DNA of 64,000 bases. It comes from Maribacter sp. (lineage in GTDB: Bacteria; Bacteroidota; Bacteroidia; Flavobacteriales; Flavobacteriaceae). How positions within the stretch are numbered: the first letter of the stretch is position 1; each line of letters starts with the position of its first letter. The stretch is taken from assembly GCA_020629415.1 (NCBI GenBank), contig JAHDDL010000002.1, positions 62,001 to 126,000 of the forward strand. The letters run 5' to 3'. Position numbers and translations under genes: made by a program. The notes under the pieces were generated by a model. It ran no database searches. It was not told the origin of the DNA and saw only the letters and a program-made list of their open reading frames with translations. Of this stretch, positions 26,335-37,458 are shown one piece after another.

Positions 26335-28200
26335 TTATACTACTTTATCTTCAATTAAATCAACTTCAACTTTAAGATTGTTGATAATAAATTTTTGCCT
26401 ATCAGGCGTATTCTTGCCCATATAAAAACTCAGCAATTCTTCAATTGACATAGCTTTATCTAACATTATCGGCTCTAACCTAATATCATCGCCAATGAAA
26501 TGCCTGAACTCATCTGGAGAAATTTCACCCAAACCTTTAAATCGTGTAATCTCGGGTTTGCCAGATAATTTGTTTATAGCCATTTGGCGCTCCTCATCAC
26601 TGTAACAATAAATAGTTTCCTTTTTATTTCTAACCCTAAATAATGGCGTTTGCAGAATATACAAATGATTCTCTTTTATCAGCTCAGGAAAAAACTGCAA
26701 GAAAAATGTAATTAACAGTAATCTAATATGCATTCCATCCACATCGGCATCAGTAGCAATAATAATATTGTTATATCGCAAATCTTCAATAGACTCCTCT
26801 ATATTCAATGCCGCCTGCAAGAGATTGAACTCCTCATTTTCATAAACGATTTTCTTGGACATCCCGTAAGAGTTCAACGGCTTCCCCTTAAGACTAAAAA
26901 CCGCCTGCGTGTTTACATCTCTAGATTTTGTTATAGAGCCAGATGCAGAATCACCCTCGGTAATGAACAAAGAGGTCTCTAATCTACGATCATGTTTTAT
27001 ATCACCTAAATGCACCCTGCAATCACGGAGTTTTTTATTATGCAGACTAGCCTTTTTAGCTCGGTCACGAGCCAGTTTTCTAATACCGGAAAGCTCTTTA
27101 CGCTCTTTCTCGGCCATCATAATCTTACGCTGAAGCTTTTCGGCCGTATCGGCATTTTTATGTAGGTAGTTATCTAAATACTTACCTACAAAATCGTTAA
27201 TATAGGTTCTAACCGTTGGAAAATCTCCTCCCATATCAGTAGAGCCCAATTTCGTTTTTGTCTGACTTTCAAAAACCGGCTCCATTACCTTAATGGAGAT
27301 TGCGGATATAATAGATTTACGAATATCTGATGCATCATATGATTTTCCATAAAAATCACGGATGGTTTTAACGATAGCCTCTCTAAAAGCGGCCTGGTGG
27401 GTACCTCCATGGGTAGTATGTTGACCATTTACAAAAGAATGGTATTCTTCGCTATATTGTGTTTTACTATGTGTAATAGCAATTTCAATATCCTCCCCTT
27501 TTAAATGAATAACAGGATAAAGCATATCCTCCACATTGTTATTGTCATCTAGCAGATCCTTTAATCCGTTTTCAGAATGAAATTTTTCACCGTTAAAAAC
27601 AATGGTAAGGCCTGGATTTAAGTACACATAGTTCTTAAGCATGCGCTCAACATACTCATTTCTATATTTGTAATTTTTAAAAATGGTATCATCAGGAATA
27701 AAAGTAACCTTGGTTCCTTTTCTCTTACCGGTCTCTTCAGGACCAATTTCTTTTTCTAAGTTACCAGAACTGAACTGAGCAGTTTTTAACTGATTATCCC
27801 TAGATGACTGAACTTCAAAAAAACTGGATAGGGCATTTACCGCTTTGGTACCTACTCCATTTAAACCAACAGATTTCTTAAAGGCGCGACTGTCGTACTT
27901 TCCACCGGTATTCATTTTGGAGACCACATCTACAACTTTGCCTAGCGGTATACCACGACCATAGTCCCTAACCTTAACCACCTTATCCTTAATAGAAATC
28001 TCAATGGTCTTACCGGCGCCCATTACAAATTCATCTATACAGTTATCTATGACCTCTTTTAAAAGAATATAGATTCCATCATCGGCAGAAGACCCATCCC
28101 CTAACTTACCAATATACATACCAGGCCGTAATCGAATATGTTCTTTCCAATCAAGCGAGCGTATATTGTCTTCGGTATATTGAGTAGTGTCTTTAGACAT
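26335..28200 (-). CDS. parE: DNA topoisomerase IV subunit B
   Basis: 621 residues. The GHKL ATPase domain has the Asn of [13 protein letters not shown] and [26 protein letters not shown]; the transducer domain follows; the TOPRIM domain shows [12 protein letters not shown] and [15 protein letters not shown], and the C-terminal end has [17 protein letters not shown]. It is shorter than GyrB, as expected for ParE. It is the first gene of the parE-parC-mscL group. The 237-base gap upstream, shared with cbpA on the other strand, contains only A+T-rich sequence and short TTAA repeats that I cannot assign. Confidence 0.92.
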   Translation of the reverse strand: MSKDTTQYTEDNIRSLDWKEHIRLRPGMYIGKLGDGSSADDGIYILLKEVIDNCIDEFVMGAGKTIEISIKDKVVKVRDYGRGIPLGKVVDVVSKMNTGGKYDSRAFKKSVGLNGVGTKAVNALSSFFEVQSSRDNQLKTAQFSSGNLEKEIGPEETGKRKGTKVTFIPDDTIFKNYKYRNEYVERMLKNYVYLNPGLTIVFNGEKFHSENGLKDLLDDNNNVEDMLYPVIHLKGEDIEIAITHSKTQYSEEYHSFVNGQHTTHGGTHQAAFREAIVKTIRDFYGKSYDASDIRKSIISAISIKVMEPVFESQTKTKLGSTDMGGDFPTVRTYINDFVGKYLDNYLHKNADTAEKLQRKIMMAEKERKELSGIRKLARDRAKKASLHNKKLRDCRVHLGDIKHDRRLETSLFITEGDSASGSITKSRDVNTQAVFSLKGKPLNSYGMSKKIVYENEEFNLLQAALNIEESIEDLRYNNIIIATDADVDGMHIRLLLITFFLQFFPELIKENHLYILQTPLFRVRNKKETIYCYSDEERQMAINKLSGKPEITRFKGLGEISPDEFRHFIGDDIRLEPIMLDKAMSIEELLSFYMGKNTPDRQKFIINNLKVEVDLIEDKVV

Positions 28201-28437
28201 TTAATAAAAATTATGAAAGTTGCGTTAAAGATAGCACCACTCAACAAAAGATAAAATAGCTAACTGTTAAAGTAATTAACAATTAACCAGTTCTCTTTGT
28301 TGATAGCCGTTACTATTCCGATCATGTTCCATAAAATATTTCGTTAAAAATTTATTTAAACGAGTTAGGGATAACTGACCAAAGTCATTGTCAAAAAATA
28401 GTTCTTTTAATATATTTATTGTAGAATTTAAACAGCC

Positions 28438-29343
28438 ATGGAATTCATTGATTATTACAAAATTCTTGAAATTGACAAGAAAGCAACACAAGCCGATATT
28501 AAAAAGGCTTATCGAAAATTAGCTCGTAAGCTTCATCCGGATTTAAATCCGAACGATAAAACCGCGCAAGAAAAGTTTCAACGCATAAACGAAGCAAATG
28601 AGGTTTTGAGCGATCCCGAGAAAAGAAAGAAATATGACCAATATGGTAAAGATTGGGAACATGCCGATGCTTTTGAAGAAGCTAAAAGAAATCAGCGAAG
28701 TTCTACCAGCGGAAATCGAAGAACCTATTCTAGCTCTACAGGAACACATGAAGATTTTTCCGATTTCTTTGAATCTATGTTTGGCGGCGCCAGCGGAAGT
28801 TTTACTGGTGGTGGTCGACAAAGGTCTACACGATTTAAAGGGCAAGACTTAAATGCTACCCTAAAATTAAATCTTATAGATATACTTGAAGACCAAAAAC
28901 AAACTTTAGACCTGGGCAATAAAAAAATTAGAATTACCATACCGGCAGGCGTAGAAGATGGGCAAACCATTAAAATTTCAGGTTATGGCGGCGAAGGTGT
29001 AAACGGCGGACCTAAAGGAGATCTTTATTTAACTTTTGAAATTAACAACGATACTACCTTTCAAAGAGTTAAGGACGATTTATATAAAAATGAATCTATT
29101 TCATTGTATGATGCAATATTAGGTGGCTCCATTGAAGTAGAAACTTTATCAGGAAAAGTAAAACTAAAAGTAAAACCAGAAACCCAAAACGACACCAAGG
29201 TGAAGTTAAAAGGAAAAGGTATGCCTGTTTACAAGAAAAAAGGTAAACATGGCGACTTATATATTACCTACAAGGTGATCATGCCAACAAAACTGTCAGA
29301 AAAAGAAAAGGAATTATTTAAACAACTTTCAGAATTACGATAA
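28438..29343 (+). CDS. cbpA: CbpA-type J-domain co-chaperone
   Basis: 301 residues. The J domain (about 4-70) has the DnaK-stimulating HPD motif in [17 protein letters not shown], then a Gly/Ser/Arg-rich linker (about 85-130) and two C-terminal peptide-binding domains ([16 protein letters not shown] onward, with [20 protein letters not shown]). There is no Cys-rich zinc domain, so it is a CbpA-like (class B) protein rather than DnaJ. The CbpM gene follows after 1 base, supporting the name: CbpM is the known partner and inhibitor of CbpA. Confidence 0.92.
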   Translation: MEFIDYYKILEIDKKATQADIKKAYRKLARKLHPDLNPNDKTAQEKFQRINEANEVLSDPEKRKKYDQYGKDWEHADAFEEAKRNQRSSTSGNRRTYSSSTGTHEDFSDFFESMFGGASGSFTGGGRQRSTRFKGQDLNATLKLNLIDILEDQKQTLDLGNKKIRITIPAGVEDGQTIKISGYGGEGVNGGPKGDLYLTFEINNDTTFQRVKDDLYKNESISLYDAILGGSIEVETLSGKVKLKVKPETQNDTKVKLKGKGMPVYKKKGKHGDLYITYKVIMPTKLSEKEKELFKQLSELR

Positions 29344-29344
29344 T

Positions 29345-29638
29345 ATGAATCCAGATAACTACATACAAATAGAAGTATACTGTCAGCAAACACAAACTCC
29401 AATGGAATTCATAGAGGACCTTCTAGAATTTGAAATGATAGAAGTACAGCAAATAGAAAATAAAATCTATGTTGAACCACATTCTATTGTAGAAATTGAA
29501 CGTGTTTATAGATTACGAGAAGAGCTAGGAATTAATATGGAAGGAATAGACACTTTAAACCATATGATAAAAAAAGTCAACCGATTAGAGCAAGAATTAA
29601 AACTGCTACGTGACCGGTTGACTATATATGAACATTAA
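29345..29638 (+). CDS. cbpM: Chaperone modulator CbpM
   Basis: 97 residues. A MerR-like helical N-terminal domain (about 1-60, including [29 protein letters not shown]) and a C-terminal coiled coil ([20 protein letters not shown]). CbpM binds the J domain of CbpA and blocks its action on DnaK. It is translationally linked to cbpA (1-base gap). Its TAA stop shares the palindrome TTAA with the stop of the convergent ychF gene (29635-29638). Confidence 0.88.
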   Translation: MNPDNYIQIEVYCQQTQTPMEFIEDLLEFEMIEVQQIENKIYVEPHSIVEIERVYRLREELGINMEGIDTLNHMIKKVNRLEQELKLLRDRLTIYEH

Positions 29639-30729
29639 ACGTTAAAACGGAAATGCATTACATCGCCATCTTTAACGATGTACTCTTTACCTTCAACCCT
29701 CATTTTACCAGCTTCCTTAACTTTAGCCTCACTACCAAATGACACGTAATCATCATAAGCAATAACTTCTGCCCTAATGAAACCTTTTTCAAAATCGGTA
29801 TGTATAACACCGGCTGCTTGTGGAGCAGTTGCACCAACAGGAATTGTCCATGCACGAACTTCTTTTACACCAGCCGTAAAGTAAGTCTCTAAATCCAATA
29901 ACCTGTAGGCTCCACGTATCAATTTTGCAGAACCTGGCTCTTCCAAACCTAAATCCTCTAAAAACATTTGGCGTTCATCATAAGTCTCCAACTCCGTAAT
30001 ATCCGCTTCTGTACCTACTGCCAAAAATATAACCTCTGCATTTTCGGCCGCTACAGTTTCTTTCACTTTTTCAACATATGCGTTACCCGATACGGCAGCT
30101 TCTTCATCTACATTACACACATACATAACCGGTTTATCCGTAATGAACTGAAGAGGTTTTACAAATTCGGCCCTAGACTCTTCTTCTATTTCTATGGCCC
30201 TAACTGAAGTACCGGCCTCTAATCCAGTTTTTATCGCCAATAAAACAGCTTCTTCTTTCTGTGCATCCTTATTTCCTGTTCTAGCGGCCCGTTTTACTTT
30301 CTCCAACTTTTTCTCAACAGTCTCCAAATCTTTCAATTGGAGCTCCATATCAATGGTTTCTTTATCCCTTATTGGGTCTACACTGCCATCTACATGAACT
30401 ATATTATCATTATCAAAACAACGCAATACATGCAATATGGCATCGGTTTCGCGAATGTTCCCCAAAAATTGGTTGCCCAAACCTTCACCTTTACTAGCGC
30501 CCTTTACCAAACCGGCAATATCCACGATCTCTACGGTAGCAGGCAAAACCCTTTCAGGATTAACCAATTCTTCTAATTTTTGCAAACGGGAATCGGGCAC
30601 GTTTACAACACCTATATTAGGTTCAATGGTACAAAATGGAAAATTTGCACTTTGCGCCTTGGCATTTGACAAACAATTAAAAAGTGTTGATTTACCAACA
30701 TTTGGCAATCCTACAATACCTGCTTTCAT
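29635..30729 (-). CDS. ychF: Redox-regulated ATPase YchF
   Basis: 364 residues, standard length. A universally conserved OBG-like ATPase that associates with ribosomes and affects stress responses and translation. The P-loop is [15 protein letters not shown] (residues 4-18), followed by the switch motif [20 protein letters not shown], a coiled-coil insert ([19 protein letters not shown]) and the C-terminal TGS domain ([24 protein letters not shown]). It has a good -7 element at 30752-30759. Confidence 0.96.
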   Translation of the reverse strand: MKAGIVGLPNVGKSTLFNCLSNAKAQSANFPFCTIEPNIGVVNVPDSRLQKLEELVNPERVLPATVEIVDIAGLVKGASKGEGLGNQFLGNIRETDAILHVLRCFDNDNIVHVDGSVDPIRDKETIDMELQLKDLETVEKKLEKVKRAARTGNKDAQKEEAVLLAIKTGLEAGTSVRAIEIEEESRAEFVKPLQFITDKPVMYVCNVDEEAAVSGNAYVEKVKETVAAENAEVIFLAVGTEADITELETYDERQMFLEDLGLEEPGSAKLIRGAYRLLDLETYFTAGVKEVRAWTIPVGATAPQAAGVIHTDFEKGFIRAEVIAYDDYVSFGSEAKVKEAGKMRVEGKEYIVKDGDVMHFRFNV

Positions 30730-30751
30730 AATTTAAAATATTTCAAGGGTG

Positions 30752-30759
30752 CAAATATA
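30752..30759 (-). promoter_or_regulatory. Promoter -7 element of ychF
   Basis: Minus-strand TATATTTG, an exact consensus match, giving a leader of about 17 bases. The nearest upstream TTG is 24 bases away, longer than usual. Confidence 0.5.
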
Positions 30760-30930
30760 GTTTTTACCAGAAGATTATGCATTCAAAATTTGACCTAACA
30801 TTTATAACGATCTTCCTAATAATTATTTAAGCAATAACCAAAATAATTAGTCAAAGGATAGTTAAAATAAATACTTTTAACACATTTTAAGAAATTATTC
30901 TTACTTTGGTACCAGAACATGTAAGAATTT

Positions 30931-31509
30931 ATGGAACTTCATTCTGATGAAACGATATGGTATTTTTTTAAAAAGGGCGAAGCCAATGGCTTTAGTCTAC
31001 TTTTTAAAAAGTACTATCCACAATTACACGTTTATGGTTTAAAACTGAGCAATGATCAAGAATTGACAGAGGATTGTTTACAAAATTTCTTTATTCAATT
31101 ATTTGAAGATCGAGATAAGCAAAATTCGATCAATAATTTAAAAGCGTACTTATTTGTATCTTTTAAAAGAAGGTTAATAAAACAATTACAAAAAAACCAA
31201 AACAACGTTCCCATCTCAGAAGCGCAATTATTTAAAGCGAATTTTACATTTTCTGCAGAAGAAATTTCCATACACCAAGAAATACAATTTCTTTGTACTT
31301 CTACCCTAGCCAACCTCATTAACAAATTATCACCAAGAGAAAAAGAAGTATTATACTTAAAATATTACAGCGAAATGAAAAGTTCGGACATTGCAGAAGT
31401 AATGGATATGAACTACCAAAGTGTTTTGAACGTATTACAAAAAGCCTTAACAAAACTTAGAAAATCATCTGAAAATCAACAAATTAAAAATATTTTAAAA
31501 AAAAGTTGA
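30931..31509 (+). CDS. ECF-type RNA polymerase sigma factor, FecI-like
   Basis: 192 residues. Sigma region 2 is FSLLFKKYYPQLHVYGLKLSNDQELTEDCLQNFFIQLFED; region 4 is INKLSPREKEVLYLKYYSEMKSSDIAEVMDMNYQSVLNVLQKALTKLRKS. It is followed by a FecR-type anti-sigma gene after 57 bases and by a TonB receptor with an STN domain, so it is the cytoplasmic end of a cell-surface signalling unit that should direct transcription of the receptor operon. The gap upstream is very A+T-rich and shows no strict consensus promoter. Confidence 0.9.
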   Translation: MELHSDETIWYFFKKGEANGFSLLFKKYYPQLHVYGLKLSNDQELTEDCLQNFFIQLFEDRDKQNSINNLKAYLFVSFKRRLIKQLQKNQNNVPISEAQLFKANFTFSAEEISIHQEIQFLCTSTLANLINKLSPREKEVLYLKYYSEMKSSDIAEVMDMNYQSVLNVLQKALTKLRKSSENQQIKNILKKS

Positions 31510-31566
31510 AAATAGTAGGGTATATTTTTAAGAGATCCATCTCTTATTAATGGAACACCTTACTAC

Positions 31567-32580
31567 ATGAACGAAAAGAACAAATACGATCTTCACTATT
31601 TCTTATCCGATGCTTCATTTGAAAACTGGGCCAAAGGCACTAATAAAAATGATATAGCATATTGGAATAATTGGATCCAGAACAATACCGAACATTTAGA
31701 AACCGTAGAAAATGCAAAATCTATAATAATAGGTATAAGTTTCAACCAAGAATACCCAAGCAACCAAAAGGTTAATGAAGCACTTGCCAATGTTTTACCC
31801 AAGGTAGGATTAAACGTTTCTAAAAAATCTAATTTTAAGAAAACACGAACCTTAAACAATTCTATAATTACAGCGGCAGCTGCTGTATTACTCGTTTTAA
31901 TAGGTTTTACCACCTATACTTATTTAAATTATAATACAACAACTATACATAAGACCAATTTTGGTGAGATTATTGACCTAAAATTACCTGACGGAACATC
32001 TGTAGTTCTTAACGGTAATAGTAAAATATGGTACGACAATGAAAACCCTAGACTTATAAATTTAATAGGTGAAGCTTATTTTAAAGTAAAACCTATACCT
32101 AGTACCAAAGCTAAATTTTGGGTAATTACAGAAGACCTTAAAGTTGAAGTTCTTGGTACACAATTTCATGTAAATACAAGAAAACAAAAAACAAACGTGG
32201 TTCTTGACGAAGGCTCTATTCACTTAGAACTTGCCAATGGAGATGTTACTAAAATGATTCCTGGAGAAATAGTTTCTTTCTCTAATGAGAGCAAAAAATT
32301 AACACATAAAAAAGTGGACATTGAAACTCCCTATGCATTATGGCGAGGTGGAACATACACTTTTAATGAAATTCCACTTAAAGAAGTTATGTACAACCTA
32401 GAGACCACATACGGAGTTGAAGTAAGTTATGAATTGGATTACTTAAAAGAATTACCCATTTCCGGGGGAATACCAAATCAAAACTTACAAATATGTATAG
32501 CGGCTATAGAGAAAGCTACAGGAACCAGAATTATAAACAATGATAATATTTTACGCGTACAAGAAAACCCTATTAATTAA
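31567..32580 (+). CDS. FecR-family anti-sigma factor
   Basis: 337 residues. A cytoplasmic N-terminal part (about 1-90) that should hold the sigma factor, one membrane segment (NNSIITAAAAVLLVLIGFTTYTYL, about 96-118), a periplasmic FecR domain (FGEIIDLKLPDGTSVVLNGNSKIWYDNEN...GEAYFKV) and a C-terminal DUF4974-type domain (YTFNEIPLKEVMYNLETTYGVEVSYE). The latter resembles an STN fold. It relays the state of the TonB receptor to the sigma factor. The receptor gene follows after 14 bases. Confidence 0.9.
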   Translation: MNEKNKYDLHYFLSDASFENWAKGTNKNDIAYWNNWIQNNTEHLETVENAKSIIIGISFNQEYPSNQKVNEALANVLPKVGLNVSKKSNFKKTRTLNNSIITAAAAVLLVLIGFTTYTYLNYNTTTIHKTNFGEIIDLKLPDGTSVVLNGNSKIWYDNENPRLINLIGEAYFKVKPIPSTKAKFWVITEDLKVEVLGTQFHVNTRKQKTNVVLDEGSIHLELANGDVTKMIPGEIVSFSNESKKLTHKKVDIETPYALWRGGTYTFNEIPLKEVMYNLETTYGVEVSYELDYLKELPISGGIPNQNLQICIAAIEKATGTRIINNDNILRVQENPIN

Positions 32581-32594
32581 CTAAACTTTTATTT

Positions 32595-35500
32595 ATGAGA
32601 ACGAACAAACTTATGAGATTACTGCTTGCGGTAATGCTTTTTTCAAGCATCACCAGCGCAACGGCAGCTAATGACCTCAAAGAAAACGTTACCCTGAGCG
32701 AATTTCTTAATGAGATCAGTGAAAAACATGAAGTCTTTTTCACCTACAACCCAACTTTGGTATCAAGTACCAGTTTAAATCCTGAGGAATATAAATTCCC
32801 TGCTTTGGATAAAATTATTAATAAACTAGAACGCAAGACTAGTTTTGATTTTGAATATCTGGGCAACAAATATTATGTTGTTTACCATAAAAAAGCAGAA
32901 AGGGCCAAAGTCCTAAAAGTTAATTCTGCTACAAATGGTATTACCGCTACAACTTTGAACAAAAAAGTTCAAAACAGTATTTCAGGTAAAGTGACAGATG
33001 ATTCCGGAATGCCTTTGGCAGGAGTTAACATTGTTGAAAAAGGTACTACCAACGGTACAACCTCTGATTTTGATGGTAATTACACCATTAACATATCTAA
33101 CAATGCAAAACTAGTATTTAGCTATATTGGTTTCGCTACTCAAGAAATATCAACGGCCGGAAAAAACACAATAAACGTGCAATTGTCCGAAGGTATGCAG
33201 TTAGACGAATTTATTGTAGTAGGTTCTCGTACCGCACCAAGAAGTAATACAGACACACCTTTACCTGTAGATGTAGTAGGCGTAAAAGAATTGACCTCTA
33301 CAGGTCAGGCAACTTTTGACAAGGCCCTACAATACAGAATACCATCATTTAATACGGTACAAACTCCCGTAAATGACGCAACATCGTTATTAGATCCTTA
33401 CGAAATTAGAAACATGGGACCGTCAAGAACATTGATTTTGATTAACGGTAAACGTAAGAACTTAAGTGCATTATTGTATACGCAGACATCTCCGGGCCGT
33501 GGTGAAACCGGTGCAGATATTTCAGCTATACCAACAGATGCAATTAAAAGAGTTGAAATCTTACGTGACGGTGCCTCTGCACAATATGGATCAGATGCTA
33601 TTGCGGGCGTAATGAACATTATACTTAAAGATTCACCAAATGATGGTTCTGCTACATTGAGAACAGGAATAACATCTGAAGGTGATGGAGAAATGTTCGG
33701 TGTTGCAATTAATAATGGTTCCACAATTGGTGATGACAAAGGTTTTGTAAACTACACTGTAGATTTATCTAAAGTTAATCAAGCGAATAGACCAGGTACG
33801 GTAGATGCAGCCGGTGAAGCTGGTGATTTTGGCGCTGATATTGCAGATGTACAAGAATTCCTATCTAGACGCCCCGATGCAGGGAACATTAACGGTTCGC
33901 CCGAAACTGCGGCTGCAAAGTTTTCTGTAAATTTAGGATATGACCTAAGTGCGAACACCTCTTTATATGGTAATGCCGCCTATGTTTATAAAGCAGTAAA
34001 TAGTTTTGCAAACTATAGAACACCGTATTGGAGAACAGTTGATGATTTTCCTTACCTGGCTGATTTCTTTCCCGGTGACAATCCAAATACAGCTGGTGGA
34101 TACGATGGATACTTACCAACATTTGAAGGTTTATTAAGTGATTATAATGCAACTATTGGTTTCAAATCGGTGATAAACGATTGGAATATTGATGCAAGTT
34201 TTACTACTGGTGGCAACTTACAAACGTACAAGGTAAACAATACCCACAATAGAAACGTTGTATATTCTCCTTCTGTATTTATAGATGCCAATGGTAATGG
34301 CTCTGTAGATGACGGCGAAATAACTGAAGGTTCAGAATTATATAGAGAAAATAGCCAACAGTCATTTGATCCGGGAGGAACTAGGTTTTCTCATAACGTA
34401 GGTAACATTGATATTTCAAGATTACTTTCGGACAAAGTAAGTATTGGTGTTGGTGCCGAGTTTAGAACCGAAACTTTTGAAATTATAGAAGGTGAATTGG
34501 CATCTTACGATGGTGGTGGTGCAGATTCATTTGCAGGTGCTTCCCCTCAAAACTCAGGAAAATTCAATCGCTACAACATTGGTGGATATTTAAGTTTAGA
34601 TTATGATGTATCTGATGCGTTTTTACTAAGCGGTACTATAAGAACAGAAAATTATTCTGATTTTGGTAATACTTTCATCTACAAATTTAGTTCGCGTTAT
34701 AAGTTTAGTGATGCGTTCACTTTAAGAGGTTCTATTTCCTCTGGTTTTAGAGCTCCTACCCTTCACCAAATTTACACTCAAAAAGCACAGTATAGTTTTG
34801 TGCCGGGTCAAGGTATTCAAGTCGGTGGTCTAATCAACAACGTTTCTACCCAAGCAAAACTTTTGGGTATACCACAATTAGATGCTGAGACTTCTACTAA
34901 CTTTACTGTTGGTTTTGGAGGGAAAATTGCTAACAAATTCAGCTATACTTTTGATTATTACAACATTAAAGTAAAAGATAGAATTGTATTGGGTAATGAA
35001 ATAGGCGGAAGTGGGGACCCAACAAATCCTTTAGATGTTCTTTTGGCAAATAACAATTTAAGTGATGTTAGCTTCTTTTCTAACGCTATAGACACTAAAA
35101 CCTCTGGTGTAGATGTTGTTCTAGCTTACAAAGGAATTAATATTGGTGAAGGAAGCTTAGATTTAAACTTATCAGGTAACTATACAATTCAAAATGAATT
35201 AGACGGACCGGTAAAGGATATTGCTTTAGTTGCAAATTCAGGCCAATCTGTAGTAAACCAAACGCAAGAAGCTTTATTTTTTACATCGAGACCAAGAACA
35301 AAATGGATCTTAGGTGCTAATTATGAAATCAACAAATTCGGTTTTTCATTGAACAACACCTTATTTGGTAAAACAAGCTTTTTTCAACAAGGTTTAAGTA
35401 CAGATGCAAACGGCAACTTTAATTTAGGTACTGAGTTTGACCCTAAAATTGTTACAGATTTAGGAGTTAATTATAGCGCTTCTGACAAATTGACTATTGC

Positions 35501-35714
35501 ACTTAACATCAACAATTTGCTGAATGTTCTGCCTGAATGGAGTTTTGTTTCACAAAATGCTGCAGGTGATGCCATATTAGCCGATGCTGCACAAACTCAA
35601 AACCAATCTAATTTAATAACCTTTAACCAACGTTATTCTCAAATGACTTATGATGGTTATCACTTTAGCCAATTAGGTACAATGTTCAACCTATCGTTGA
35701 ATTATAAATTTTAG
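32595..35714 (+). CDS. TonB-dependent outer membrane receptor with STN signalling domain
   Basis: 1039 residues. Order: signal peptide (about 1-25), STN domain (about 27-95) that contacts the FecR protein, a carboxypeptidase-like beta domain (ISGKVTDDSGMPLAGVNIVEKGTTNGTTSDFDGNYTI, about 128-200), the plug (DEFIVVGSRTAPRSNTDTPLPVDVV through DGASAQYGSDAIAGVMNIIL) and a 22-strand barrel ending in LSLNYKF. No SusD gene follows, so glycan uptake is less likely than a siderophore or other small ligand. The STN domain implies that ligand binding switches on the upstream sigma factor. Confidence 0.9.
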   Translation: MRTNKLMRLLLAVMLFSSITSATAANDLKENVTLSEFLNEISEKHEVFFTYNPTLVSSTSLNPEEYKFPALDKIINKLERKTSFDFEYLGNKYYVVYHKKAERAKVLKVNSATNGITATTLNKKVQNSISGKVTDDSGMPLAGVNIVEKGTTNGTTSDFDGNYTINISNNAKLVFSYIGFATQEISTAGKNTINVQLSEGMQLDEFIVVGSRTAPRSNTDTPLPVDVVGVKELTSTGQATFDKALQYRIPSFNTVQTPVNDATSLLDPYEIRNMGPSRTLILINGKRKNLSALLYTQTSPGRGETGADISAIPTDAIKRVEILRDGASAQYGSDAIAGVMNIILKDSPNDGSATLRTGITSEGDGEMFGVAINNGSTIGDDKGFVNYTVDLSKVNQANRPGTVDAAGEAGDFGADIADVQEFLSRRPDAGNINGSPETAAAKFSVNLGYDLSANTSLYGNAAYVYKAVNSFANYRTPYWRTVDDFPYLADFFPGDNPNTAGGYDGYLPTFEGLLSDYNATIGFKSVINDWNIDASFTTGGNLQTYKVNNTHNRNVVYSPSVFIDANGNGSVDDGEITEGSELYRENSQQSFDPGGTRFSHNVGNIDISRLLSDKVSIGVGAEFRTETFEIIEGELASYDGGGADSFAGASPQNSGKFNRYNIGGYLSLDYDVSDAFLLSGTIRTENYSDFGNTFIYKFSSRYKFSDAFTLRGSISSGFRAPTLHQIYTQKAQYSFVPGQGIQVGGLINNVSTQAKLLGIPQLDAETSTNFTVGFGGKIANKFSYTFDYYNIKVKDRIVLGNEIGGSGDPTNPLDVLLANNNLSDVSFFSNAIDTKTSGVDVVLAYKGINIGEGSLDLNLSGNYTIQNELDGPVKDIALVANSGQSVVNQTQEALFFTSRPRTKWILGANYEINKFGFSLNNTLFGKTSFFQQGLSTDANGNFNLGTEFDPKIVTDLGVNYSASDKLTIALNINNLLNVLPEWSFVSQNAAGDAILADAAQTQNQSNLITFNQRYSQMTYDGYHFSQLGTMFNLSLNYKF

Positions 35715-35732
35715 TTTTGATTTAGTTTTATT

Positions 35733-35767
35733 AAAAAAAGCTACCTATTTATTTAGGTAGCTTTTTT
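35733..35767. terminator. Terminator after the TonB receptor operon
   Basis: Stem AAAAAAGCTACCTA / TAGGTAGCTTTTTT with a short loop; it works on both strands and separates the receptor operon from the convergent ferredoxin gene. Confidence 0.85.
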
Positions 35768-35883
35768 CATTTATAAGTATGTTAAGTGATTTTTAAGCCT
35801 GTAAAAACCATTACCACATTTCTGTTATGCAATAAGATAATCCTTAATCTTAAGGTAATATCCCTTAAAACTTATAATATTTT

Positions 35884-36276
<393 letters not shown>

Positions 36277-36277
36277 T

Positions 36278-36295
36278 TATTTTTGCACAAAGGTA
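36278..36295. promoter_or_regulatory. Paired divergent -7 elements for acyl-CoA reductase and ferredoxin
   Basis: Plus-strand TATTTTTG (36278-36285) faces the reductase gene at 36324; minus-strand TACCTTTG (36288-36295) faces the ferredoxin gene. Only 2 bases separate them, so two polymerases could not bind at once and the genes may compete. Confidence 0.45.
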
Positions 36296-36323
36296 ATTCC
36301 TCCTCAACTAGTATACAAATATA

Positions 36324-37388
36324 ATGACCCATAGCAACCCTACTATAGAAGCTTTTGTTAAACTTGGAAATTTTCTAAGAACATTTTGCCATTTAGTCAC
36401 AACAAACACCATTTCTGAGCATTTAAATGACGAATGGATAGCGCGTTTTAAATCCGAGGCTGAAAAAGCGCAACATTATAATGGATGGTTTTCAGAAGAA
36501 AATTGTGTACATGCTTATAACGAATGGGGCAATATACTTACCAAGCAAAACATAGAAAGATGGTTGAACAATTATGATTTAACAATTAATAAAGAAAAGA
36601 CTATTGCTTTGATAATGGCAGGAAACATTCCTTTGGTTGGATTTCATGACCTGCTGTGCGTGTTAATTACGGGTAACAAAGCGCTTGTAAAATTATCGAG
36701 CAACGATCAAAAGCTAATTCCATTAATAATTGATTATTTAATTGCTATTGAACCATCTTTTAAGGACAAAGTAACCTTCACCAAAGAAAAGCTAACAAAT
36801 TACGATGCAGTTATAGCAACGGGCAGTAACAATACTGCAAGATATTTTGAATACTATTTTAGCAAAAAACCAAATATTATACGAAAAAACAGAAACTCTA
36901 TAGCTGTTTTAAACGGAAAGGAAAGTTCTAAAGAACTAACAGCTTTGGGCGAAGATATATTTAGATATTTTGGTTTAGGCTGCAGAAGTGTATCGAAAAT
37001 CTATATCCCAAAAAACTACGATATAGATACTTTTTACAAGGCCATGTTCCCCTACAATGATATTATCAACCATCATAAATACGCTAATAATTATGACTAC
37101 AATAAGGCGGTGTATTTAATGAGCGAGTTTAAAATTTTAGATAACGGTTTTCTTATTTTAAAAGAGGAAGAAAGTTTTGGTTCCCCTATCGCATCTTTAT
37201 TTTACGAGTATTATGAAAATGCTATAGAATTAAAAACAGCTTTAAAGAAACATGAGGACAAAATTCAATGTATTGTATCTTCTGGCTTTATAGATGGTGA
37301 GATTTCATTTGGCAACACCCAAAAACCTTCCTTGAACGATTATGCCGATGGTATAGACACAGTTGATTTCTTGTTGAGAACATCTTAG
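36324..37388 (+). CDS. LuxC-type acyl-CoA reductase
   Basis: 354 residues. LuxC-family enzymes reduce fatty acyl-CoA or acyl thioesters to aldehydes with NADPH. The nucleotide-binding part shows TIALIMAGNIPLVGFHDLLCVLITGNKALVKLSS and VIATGSNNTARYFEYYFSKKPNIIRKNRNSIAVL. The nucleophile Cys is in YFGLGCRSVSKIYIP (about residue 218). No luciferase, LuxD or LuxE genes are present, so this is not a light operon. It is followed by serC and serA on the same strand and is divergent from a ferredoxin. The product and pathway are unknown. Confidence 0.85.
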   Translation: MTHSNPTIEAFVKLGNFLRTFCHLVTTNTISEHLNDEWIARFKSEAEKAQHYNGWFSEENCVHAYNEWGNILTKQNIERWLNNYDLTINKEKTIALIMAGNIPLVGFHDLLCVLITGNKALVKLSSNDQKLIPLIIDYLIAIEPSFKDKVTFTKEKLTNYDAVIATGSNNTARYFEYYFSKKPNIIRKNRNSIAVLNGKESSKELTALGEDIFRYFGLGCRSVSKIYIPKNYDIDTFYKAMFPYNDIINHHKYANNYDYNKAVYLMSEFKILDNGFLILKEEESFGSPIASLFYEYYENAIELKTALKKHEDKIQCIVSSGFIDGEISFGNTQKPSLNDYADGIDTVDFLLRTS

Positions 37389-37458
37389 AATTAAATACCG
37401 TTCCGTATCGAAAAATCTTTAAAAAATTCTGACATTTGCATCCTTAATTTACAGACAA

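Noticed and set aside
36324..37388. Bioluminescence operon
   Set aside because: LuxC-like reductase only; no luciferase, LuxD or LuxE genes.
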